From positions 100,955 to 164,954 of the forward strand of contig JAQTXA010000005.1 in the NCBI GenBank assembly GCA_028689025.1: a DNA stretch of 64,000 nt. The letters are read 5' to 3'. The translations under genes and the position numbers were made by a program. How positions within the stretch are numbered: position 1 is the stretch's first letter; every line of letters begins with the position of its first letter. Under the pieces are notes generated by a model. The model was given only the letters and a program-made list of their open reading frames with translations. It searched no databases and had not been told where the DNA came from. Positions 58,129-64,000 of the stretch are shown in pieces. Source of the DNA: Aliarcobacter sp. (GTDB lineage Bacteria; Campylobacterota; Campylobacteria; Campylobacterales; Arcobacteraceae).

Positions 58129-59069
58129 CAAATCCAGGTTATATCATTGTAATTAATGGAAGCGATAAAACAAGTATTATTCATGATAAATTAATTTCAT
58201 TAACATTAACAGATAATGCAAATAATGAAAGTGATGAATTAGAAATAATACTTTCTGGAAATTTTACAAGACCCAGATATGAAGATCAAATTAAAATATT
58301 TTTTGGATATGGAATAGATGTTCAGTTCATGGGATTGTTTAATGTTCAGAGTACATCAAAAACATTTACTCAACTTTCAATAAAAGCAACAGGAATAGAT
58401 TTTTCTGATAATTTTAAAGTAAAAAGAAATATTACTTATGAAAAGCTAAGCTTAAAACAATTAGCTAATCAAATAGCAGATAGGCATAATTTAAAATTAA
58501 AAAGTGATTTTGATGATATTTATTTAATAAGTCAATCTCAATCAAATGAAAGTGATATGCATTTTTTAAATAGATTAGCCAAAGAGTATAACGCTTTATT
58601 TAATATTAAAAATGACACATTATATTTTGTGAAAAAAATAAAAGAAAATAAAAAAAATGATGATTTGCCAAAGTATTCAATTGATGTTAATTATTGTACA
58701 GACATATCTATAGAACATTCAAATAAAACTTCTTATAACTCATGTGAAGTGACATGGCATGATACAAAAGAAAATAAAACTTTTACTAAAGTATATCCGC
58801 CAAATGGGGGAGAACCAATACTTAAATTTAAAGGCAGTTTTAAAAATGAAGCACATGCAATTGAAAGAGCTAAGGCTCAATTACAAAAAGCAAATCAAGG
58901 GTTAATTTCCGGAAATTTGAGAAAATCAGGAGATGTTATTTTCGCCGGCGGGATTCTTACTCTTTTGAATAATATAGATGAAGATGAAGAAGAATATCAA
59001 ATAACAAGAGTAACTCATAACTTAGACAAACAAAGCGGTTGGATAACTAGTTTAGAGTTTGAAAAATAA
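58122..59069 (+). CDS. Hub protein D (outer)
   Basis: 315 residues, the same length as the inner D. NNESDELEIILSGNFTRPRY, SNESDMHFLNRLAKEYNALF and SYNSCEVTWHDTKENKTF align with it. It codes FAGG across a CGCCGGCG motif at 58943-58950. Confidence 0.88.
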   Translation: MVTNPGYIIVINGSDKTSIIHDKLISLTLTDNANNESDELEIILSGNFTRPRYEDQIKIFFGYGIDVQFMGLFNVQSTSKTFTQLSIKATGIDFSDNFKVKRNITYEKLSLKQLANQIADRHNLKLKSDFDDIYLISQSQSNESDMHFLNRLAKEYNALFNIKNDTLYFVKKIKENKKNDDLPKYSIDVNYCTDISIEHSNKTSYNSCEVTWHDTKENKTFTKVYPPNGGEPILKFKGSFKNEAHAIERAKAQLQKANQGLISGNLRKSGDVIFAGGILTLLNNIDEDEEEYQITRVTHNLDKQSGWITSLEFEK

Positions 59070-59087
59070 ATTAACATAGGAGAAGAT

Positions 59088-59459
59088 ATGGAACCTGTAA
59101 CAACAACAGCAGGAGCAAGTATAAGTGTAGGGCTATCAGCTTTTTTAATAGGATGGCTAGGACAGGTTGGAGCTGATGTAATGATGATAATTTTAAGCGC
59201 TATTGCAGGATGCAGCATTGCACTTACAGGTCAAACAAAAAGATATAGTGAAAGCTTAATTTTTATCTTAAAAGGTGTTCTTTTAGCTTTAGTTTTAGCA
59301 TGGAGTTCAAGCGAATTATTGGTGACGCAAATACCGTCAATTAAATCTCCGTATTTACCATCTGTTGTAGCTTTTGCATTAGGTTTTTGCGTAGATAAAT
59401 TGTCATTCGTATTAAATCGTTTAATTGATTCAAAAATAAAAAAAATAGGGGAGAGTTAA
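59088..59459 (+). CDS. Holin-like membrane protein
   Basis: 123 residues, AGGAGAAG upstream. Three to four membrane segments (VGLSAFLIGWLGQVGADVMM, ILSAIAGCSIALT, ILKGVLLALVLAWSSSELLV, YLPSVVAFALGFCVDKL). Position after the hub gene and before the spanin-like pair fits a holin. Family not certain. Confidence 0.6.
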   Translation: MEPVTTTAGASISVGLSAFLIGWLGQVGADVMMIILSAIAGCSIALTGQTKRYSESLIFILKGVLLALVLAWSSSELLVTQIPSIKSPYLPSVVAFALGFCVDKLSFVLNRLIDSKIKKIGES

Positions 59460-59460
59460 G

Positions 59461-59769
59461 ATGTTATTTAATTTAACAATGATGTCATATCTATGGCTAT
59501 TAATTTCTAGTATATTTATTATTGTTGGTGCATATATATCATATAGGCTATGTAGTAGTACAAAAAAACTAATTAAATTAATCGTTGTTTTACCTATGCT
59601 CGTAGCACTTTTTCAAATACATGTCATTTTAACAACCGGTACAATATATGATAATTTATTTCTAATTTGTGAAATTTCATACCTGGGCTTATATTTACTA
59701 TTAGCAGTAATGTTGTCCGGAAAAAGAATATTAAAAAATATAGAACAACAAAGGATGAAACATGCCTAA
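59461..59769 (+). CDS. Small three-pass membrane protein
   Basis: 102 residues starting one base after the previous stop. Segments YLWLLISSIFIIVGAYISYR, LIVVLPMLVALFQIHVIL and SYLGLYLLLAVMLSG. Could be a second holin or an antiholin in the lysis cassette; no family recognised. Confidence 0.5.
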   Translation: MLFNLTMMSYLWLLISSIFIIVGAYISYRLCSSTKKLIKLIVVLPMLVALFQIHVILTTGTIYDNLFLICEISYLGLYLLLAVMLSGKRILKNIEQQRMKHA

Positions 59770-60094
59770 AATTTATTTAGCAGCAATTTTATTTACTGTA
59801 GTTCTATCAGTAGGTGGATATGTAAAGTATCTTCAATCAGATTTAGAAGACAAAGAAGTAGAATTAAAAACTACTTCTACTAAATTGGAAGAAGCTAATA
59901 AAAATAATACTTTAATTATTGAAGCCTATGAAAAAACTTTAGCAATTGAAAGAGAAATAGCCAAAGAAAAAGCTGTTACTTCTGAACAAAAAGAAATAGT
60001 GGTAACAAAGTATAAAACATTAACAAAAACTGTTGAAAAAAGAGGAGAAATAAAAGCAGATGAAAAAAGCAATTTTACAATTATTAATTTTTAG
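59762..60094 (+). CDS. Inner-membrane spanin, Rz-like
   Basis: 110 residues. One N-terminal membrane segment (IYLAAILFTVVLSVGGYV) then a long periplasmic coiled coil (LEDKEVELKTTSTKLEEANK). It overlaps the lipoprotein gene by 35 bp in another frame, the classic Rz/Rz1 architecture. Confidence 0.7.
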   Translation: MPKIYLAAILFTVVLSVGGYVKYLQSDLEDKEVELKTTSTKLEEANKNNTLIIEAYEKTLAIEREIAKEKAVTSEQKEIVVTKYKTLTKTVEKRGEIKADEKSNFTIINF

Positions 60095-60320
60095 TTTTGT
60101 TTTTGTTGGATGTACTGCAGAAAAAGAAATAGTATTTCAAGACAAAATAGTTTGTTTTGAGCAACAAAAAGTAGAAAGAGTTCAACCAACCCAAATTAGA
60201 GTTTATAGAGATGATATTGATGTTGCAGTTGCATATAAAACTGCAATTGATTCTAATATTGAGTTCTATGAAAAGCAAGTAGATAGGACCAATGAATTTT
60301 GTAAAGGAGCAAACAAATGA
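60060..60320 (+). CDS. Outer-membrane spanin lipoprotein, Rz1-like
   Basis: 86 residues. A signal peptide with lipobox (LIFSFVFVGC, Cys18) and a short periplasmic chain. Its start lies inside the Rz-like gene. With Rz it would fuse inner and outer membranes at lysis. Larger than lambda Rz1 but similar to separated o-spanins. Confidence 0.65.
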   Translation: MKKAILQLLIFSFVFVGCTAEKEIVFQDKIVCFEQQKVERVQPTQIRVYRDDIDVAVAYKTAIDSNIEFYEKQVDRTNEFCKGANK

Positions 60321-60790
60321 ATTATGGTGTAATAAATTTAAAGAGAATTGATGAAGATGCAGAAATTATATGCAAATGTATAGGTCTTGGTAAGTATGGA
60401 ACTGCTAAAGAAATGATTATAGAGACTGCAATTGCTGAAACTGCATTAGGTCAAATTGAAGATAAAACTGTAGGCGCAGGCATGGGATTAACACAGTTTG
60501 ATGAACTTCCGTTTAACGATATTAGAAATAGATGCAAAAAATTACAACCTCAAATTTTAAAAGATTTACATATTGATATTTCTTTAGTAAATTGGGATGA
60601 TTTAAGATATAACCAATTTTTAGCACTTTTATTTACTAGGCTTCTTTATTGGCTAAAAGGTGATCCAATTCCTGAAACTATTGAAGAAAGAGCTGCCTAT
60701 TGGAAACTTCACTACAATACTAAATTAGGCAAAGGCACAATTGAGCATTATCTTGAAATGAATAAAATTTATGGAGTTAAAATCAATTAA
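60317..60790 (+). CDS. Endolysin candidate (lytic transglycosylase-like)
   Basis: 157 residues, AAAGGAG upstream, overlapping the lipoprotein gene by 4 bp. ETAIAETALGQIEDKTVGAG, then GLTQFDELPF and RYNQFLALLFTRLLYW, have the look of a lysozyme-like helical fold with an early catalytic Glu. Position in the lysis cassette supports it. It is the last gene of the outer prophage. Confidence 0.6.
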   Translation: MNYGVINLKRIDEDAEIICKCIGLGKYGTAKEMIIETAIAETALGQIEDKTVGAGMGLTQFDELPFNDIRNRCKKLQPQILKDLHIDISLVNWDDLRYNQFLALLFTRLLYWLKGDPIPETIEERAAYWKLHYNTKLGKGTIEHYLEMNKIYGVKIN

Positions 60791-60822
60791 AATTTTATAC
60801 AGAATTATACGCTTTTTAAAAT

Positions 60823-60844
60823 AACTGTATAAAAACTGTATAAA
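60823..60844. repeat. Tandem 11-bp repeat near the right prophage boundary
   Basis: AACTGTATAAA occurs twice head to tail (60823-60833 and 60834-60844), in the 114-bp gap between the last phage gene and the convergent host gene. It may belong to the attachment site or integrase arm sites. The left attachment site is outside the window, so this cannot be tested here. Confidence 0.4.
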
Positions 60845-60852
60845 GCATAAAA

Positions 60853-60882
60853 AAAGGCAAGAGATAAAAACCTCTTACCTTT
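60853..60882. terminator. Bidirectional terminator between prophage and host gene
   Basis: AAAGG-C-AAGAG and CTCTT-A-CCTTT form two 5-bp stems separated by one mismatch around an 8-base loop, with A-run and T-run on the two sides. It lies between convergent genes and suits both directions. Confidence 0.65.
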
Positions 60883-60904
60883 TCGATAATATAGAGCTTA
60901 GAGC

Positions 60905-61291
60905 TTATTCTGTAACTTCAACAGTAACAGGCGTACCTTCCCAGATACCGTGTTTTGTACAGTAACCATGAGCAACTAAGTTTAATTTTGAACCAGTTGG
61001 AATGATTGTAAATGTAGTTGTGTTATGAGCTTTAACATTTCCTAATGTTCCTGGAACATAAGAAGCTTTAGCTAATTGAACATCACCGTTATATAATGTT
61101 ACAGATTCAATATAATGATCAAAATCATCTGGATGAGTATATTCGTTACCCATTTTTACAGTTACTTCAAATGGTTCACCTTTTTTTGCAGTTGCTGCAC
61201 AGTGAATAAATGGACTGTGTCTATCTATTAAATCTTTTTTAGCTTCTCTTTCTACAGTATCGATATCAACATATTTGTTAATTTTTGGCAT
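60905..61291 (-). CDS. Superoxide reductase, neelaredoxin type
   Basis: 128 residues from the ATG at the complement of 61289-61291, chosen for its GGAG; upstream in-frame codons are ignored. The desulfoferrodoxin iron-site ligands are visible: HSPFIHC, YTHPDDFDHYI, and GYCTKHGIW with Cys and His of the FeN4S centre. It reduces superoxide to peroxide without making oxygen, a common defence in microaerophilic Campylobacterota. Host gene. Confidence 0.88.
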   Translation of the reverse strand: MPKINKYVDIDTVEREAKKDLIDRHSPFIHCAATAKKGEPFEVTVKMGNEYTHPDDFDHYIESVTLYNGDVQLAKASYVPGTLGNVKAHNTTTFTIIPTGSKLNLVAHGYCTKHGIWEGTPVTVEVTE

Positions 61292-61422
61292 CTTATCTCC
61301 TATTAAATTATTTAAAAAAATATTATACAATAATTTTTTTAAAATAAAGAGGAGATTTTTTATCCTCTATCTATAAATATTTAAATATATGAAAACAGCG
61401 TGTATATTTTGCTCATATTTGA

Positions 61423-61428
61423 TATAAT
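61423..61428 (+). promoter_or_regulatory. -10 element immediately before thiL
   Basis: TATAAT ends only six bases before the thiL ATG (61435) and is preceded by T-rich sequence as in Campylobacterota promoters, which lack a clear -35. A start at the usual distance would fall on or next to the ATG, giving a leaderless message. Confidence 0.55.
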
Positions 61429-61434
61429 ACGCGA

Positions 61435-62256
61435 ATGAACAAAGAAGAATATTTTATAAAACAATTTTCAAATAATAAAATTATTGGTGATGATGGTGCT
61501 TTTATTGATGGATTTGTTTACTCTATGGATGCTTTTTTTGAGAATGTTCATTTTAAAAAAGAGTGGATGAGTTTAAAGCAAATTGCCTATAAATCAATGA
61601 TTGTAAATATTTCAGATGCAATTGTAATGAATGCAATCCCTTTATATGCACTTCTTAGTGTTGCAATTCCAAAATCATATACAAATGAAGATTTAAAAGA
61701 GTTAGCAGATGGATTCAAAAAAGCTGCGAAGAAGTTTAATATTCAAATCATTGGTGGAGATACAATATCAAATGAAAAACTTGATATTTCAATAACTATC
61801 ATTTCAAAAACATCAAATCCAGTTTTAAGATCTGGCGTTAAAAAAAATGATTTGCTTTGTTATACAGGAACTTTAGGTTCATGTAAAAAAGATTTAGAGA
61901 CTCTTTTTGAGAATAAGCCAATTTCAGAAAAATCTAAATTTATCAAACCAAAGTTAAATCCAAACTTTTTTTATGAAGTTTCACCTTTTATAACAGCTTC
62001 AATGGATATTTCTGATGGGCTGTTTTTTGAATTAGAAAAATTATCAAAAGCAAGTAACATTGGTTTTGAGTTTTTTAATGAAATTGATGACAGTATTGGA
62101 AGTTCTGGTGAAGAGTATGAGATTCTTTTTTCTTTCGATGAGATAAATCTGGATAAAATAAAAAAAATAGCAAAAAAACATAAAGTAAAATTGAATATAT
62201 TTGCAAAAGCTATAAAGGGTAAATATAGAACTGCTTGTAAAAATCATCACTTTTAG
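61435..62256 (+). CDS. thiL: Thiamine-monophosphate kinase
   Basis: 273 residues. FIDGFVYSMDAFFENVHFKK, YKSMIVNISDAIVMNAIPLY and IQIIGGDTISNEKLDISITI fit the ThiL/PurM-like fold with conserved Asp residues for Mg-ATP. It makes thiamine diphosphate. Shorter than many ThiL (about 310), as in relatives with a trimmed C-terminus. No Shine-Dalgarno is seen before the ATG. Confidence 0.85.
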   Translation: MNKEEYFIKQFSNNKIIGDDGAFIDGFVYSMDAFFENVHFKKEWMSLKQIAYKSMIVNISDAIVMNAIPLYALLSVAIPKSYTNEDLKELADGFKKAAKKFNIQIIGGDTISNEKLDISITIISKTSNPVLRSGVKKNDLLCYTGTLGSCKKDLETLFENKPISEKSKFIKPKLNPNFFYEVSPFITASMDISDGLFFELEKLSKASNIGFEFFNEIDDSIGSSGEEYEILFSFDEINLDKIKKIAKKHKVKLNIFAKAIKGKYRTACKNHHF

Positions 62257-62299
62257 TCAATCAGTAAAAATTTAGGAACTTAATTTAAAGGAAAAATAA

Positions 62300-63364
62300 T
62301 TGGAACAATTACAAAGATATTTAAATCACTCAAAAATTGATGTGGTTTTTAAGCAAAACAAAGATGATTTCGTGGTTACAGAAATTCCTTTATATGAATT
62401 TTCAGGTGAGGGTGAACATCTAGTTTTAAAAATTAGAAAAAAAGATTTAGCAACTTGGGATGCTATTGAGATTTTAGCTAAGTTTCTAAATTGTAGTAGT
62501 AGAGAGTTTGGATATGCAGGTTTAAAAGATAAAAATGCAATGACTGTTCAATCTATTTCAGTTCATAGAAAATATGAAGAGGCTTTAAAATCTTTTCAAA
62601 ATGATAATTTAAAAATACTTGAAACAACTTATCATAATAACAAAATCAAAGTAGGGCACTTAAAAGGTAATAAGTTTTTTATTAGACTAAAAAGAGTTGG
62701 TTCTATTGAAAAAAGAAAAATTGAAGAAGCTTTAGGATCAATCGTAACTAATGGAATTCCTAACTATTTTGGTTTTCAAAGATTTGGAATTGATGGTGAC
62801 AACTATAAAAAAGGTAAAGATATTATTGATGGAAAACTAAAAGAAAAAAGAAGAAATTTAAAGCAAATGTATATCAACGCTTATCAAAGTTATCTTTTTA
62901 ACTCTTGGCTTTCAAAAAGAATCGAAATATCAAAATTAATTGAAGCTTTTGAGCCAAAAGAGATTTATCAAAGATTAAATTTACCACTTGATGTTGTAAA
63001 ACAGATGAAAAAACAAAAACATCCATTCAAATTAATGACTGGTGATTTACTTTCTCATTATCCATTTGGGAAGATTTTTACTATTGAAAATTTAGAAGAA
63101 GAATCACAAAAATTCAATGAAAGAGATAGAGTTCCAACAGGACTTTTAAGCGGAAATAGAGTTAAAAATTCAGTTGATTTAGCTTATGAAATTGAAAAAG
63201 AGTTTGAAGAAAAAACAGGTGAAGATGGTGCAAGAAGATTTGCATGGATTTTCCCAGAAGATATTTCAAGTAACTACAAAGAAGAAAAAAACTGGATGGA
63301 AATACAATTTTATTTACCAAAAGGTTCTTATGCAACTGAAGTAATTGCAGAAATAATTCATTAA
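62300..63364 (+). CDS. truD: tRNA pseudouridine(13) synthase TruD
   Basis: 354 residues from a TTG start with AAAGGAAA upstream. FGYAGLKDKNAMTVQSISVH holds the catalytic Asp, and NYFGFQRFGIDGDNYKKGKD is the TruD NxxGxQRFG motif. It forms pseudouridine 13 in tRNA-Glu. 43 bp after thiL, probably the same transcript. Confidence 0.93.
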   Translation: MEQLQRYLNHSKIDVVFKQNKDDFVVTEIPLYEFSGEGEHLVLKIRKKDLATWDAIEILAKFLNCSSREFGYAGLKDKNAMTVQSISVHRKYEEALKSFQNDNLKILETTYHNNKIKVGHLKGNKFFIRLKRVGSIEKRKIEEALGSIVTNGIPNYFGFQRFGIDGDNYKKGKDIIDGKLKEKRRNLKQMYINAYQSYLFNSWLSKRIEISKLIEAFEPKEIYQRLNLPLDVVKQMKKQKHPFKLMTGDLLSHYPFGKIFTIENLEEESQKFNERDRVPTGLLSGNRVKNSVDLAYEIEKEFEEKTGEDGARRFAWIFPEDISSNYKEEKNWMEIQFYLPKGSYATEVIAEIIH

Positions 63365-63440
63365 TAACTAAATAACATAAATCTATTAAGTTAAAATAAG
63401 TTAAACTCTTCCTCACTATTTTACAAAATAAAGGAAGTTT

Positions 63441-63794
63441 ATGACATATGAAGAGTTAATAGCCCAACTATGTGAAGTTATAAAAGAATCAGAAGTTAAT
63501 GCCCAATTAATTTATGATAATACCGAATCAATTGAAGAAATAATAAATGGTTCGGAACTTCCTTTACATAAAAAAGATAAAATGATAGATAAGATTTCTG
63601 ATATTTTTGGTTTGTTACAACATCAAGATTTACATAGACAAAAGATTGAAAGAGTTGTTAATTTTGTTTGTGAGAAAAACGATATTGATAAAAGTCAGTA
63701 CAATATAGCACCGAGTGCGAAAAATATTGATTCTTGTGATGAAACATTATCAGAGGATGAATTAGAAGCTTTAATAAAACAGATGCAACAATAA
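63441..63794 (+). CDS. CheZ-like protein (chemotaxis phosphatase candidate)
   Basis: 117 residues, AAAGGAAG upstream. ISDIFGLLQHQDLHRQKIER with following VVNFV resembles the CheZ helix that carries the catalytic Gln (QFQDLTGQ...RV), and the end SEDELEALIKQMQQ resembles a CheY/FliM-type tail peptide. Much shorter than E. coli CheZ. Assignment is tentative. Confidence 0.45.
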   Translation: MTYEELIAQLCEVIKESEVNAQLIYDNTESIEEIINGSELPLHKKDKMIDKISDIFGLLQHQDLHRQKIERVVNFVCEKNDIDKSQYNIAPSAKNIDSCDETLSEDELEALIKQMQQ

Positions 63795-63795
63795 A

Positions 63796-63820
63796 ATAAA
63801 AGAAGTTAGCCTTCTTTTAT
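63796..63820. terminator. Bidirectional terminator
   Basis: ATAAAAGAAG and CTTCTTTTAT form a perfect 10-bp stem with loop TTAGC, followed by TTCTT. It lies between the CheZ-like gene and a convergent partial gene. Confidence 0.7.
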
Positions 63821-63833
63821 TTCTTAGTCTTTT

Positions 63834-64000
63834 CTATTTCTTACAAGCCACTTTCTTAACATCGTTCAAATTTCCAAAAATACGTAAAGCATCCATTTCA
63901 ACTTCTTTAGCATTTTTATTTAATGTCTCATTTGATTCTTTATTTGAATTTGCATCTACTAAATTCTGTAAATTCTCAGTGAACTTTTTATCTAAAACTT
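63834..64000 (-). CDS. Partial host gene, C-terminal end
   Basis: The last ~55 codons of a leftward gene that begins beyond the right edge. The visible part is helical and Asn/Lys-rich (ENLQNLVDANSNKESNETLN) and ends LNDVKKVACKK then TAG. No family can be named. Confidence 0.5.
   Translation of the reverse strand, partial: VLDKKFTENLQNLVDANSNKESNETLNKNAKEVEMDALRIFGNLNDVKKVACKK

Noticed and set aside
1-64000. tRNA, rRNA or CRISPR genes
   Set aside because: I saw no cloverleaf-like, rRNA-like or spacer-repeat sequence by eye; tRNAscan and a CRISPR finder would settle it.

Overview
The window looks like the chromosome of an AT-rich Campylobacterota bacterium, probably of the Arcobacter group (an inference from base composition and the type of housekeeping genes; no rRNA is present). 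The last ~3.1 kb (60905-64000) is ordinary host DNA: a neelaredoxin-type superoxide reductase, thiL, truD, a CheZ-like small protein and one partial gene. Almost everything to its left is prophage, and there are two prophages, one inside the other.

Outer prophage (left edge to 20953, then 54820 to about 60850; very AT-rich like the host): repressor and Cro-like genes at the left edge, a CII-like regulator, a replication initiator with four internal palindromic iterons, an unusually placed tyrosine integrase, then lambda/HK97-type packaging and head genes (small and large terminase, portal, fused protease-capsid) and a P2-type contractile tail (V, W, J, I, fibre, sheath, tube, E/E', tape measure, U, X, D), ending with holin-like, Rz/Rz1-like and endolysin-like genes.

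Inner prophage (20954-54819, clearly higher G+C): a complete-looking Mu-like transposable phage with TG...CA ends, a perfect 5-bp target duplication (GTAAA) and matching transposase-site-like motifs at both ends. It inserted in the 17-bp gap between the outer phage's tail-tube and E genes and so splits its late operon. Order: S24 repressor with a co-transcribed secreted nuclease (leftward), Ner-like regulator, MuA, MuB, small early genes, endolysin, GemA, Mor; a leftward Mu-type head operon (38612 to 30707); a rightward operon with holin, P2-type tail genes in the same order as in the outer phage, and a Dam-like methyltransferase at the right end.

The most striking content is two complete diversity-generating retroelements (DGRs), one per prophage, both between the tail fibre and tail sheath genes. 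Each has a variable protein with an FGE-sulfatase/C-type-lectin fold, an Avd, a template repeat (TR) and a reverse transcriptase. Aligned by hand, each variable repeat (VR) differs from its TR at 14 positions, every one a TR adenine, and these change ten codons in each case. The two TRs differ in sequence but encode similar peptides. Other notable signals are T6G frameshift sites in both E genes, two long poly-G tracts in inner early genes, an amber-interrupted peptidase gene, a nested protease/scaffold gene and a possible cos-like GC-rich pocket.
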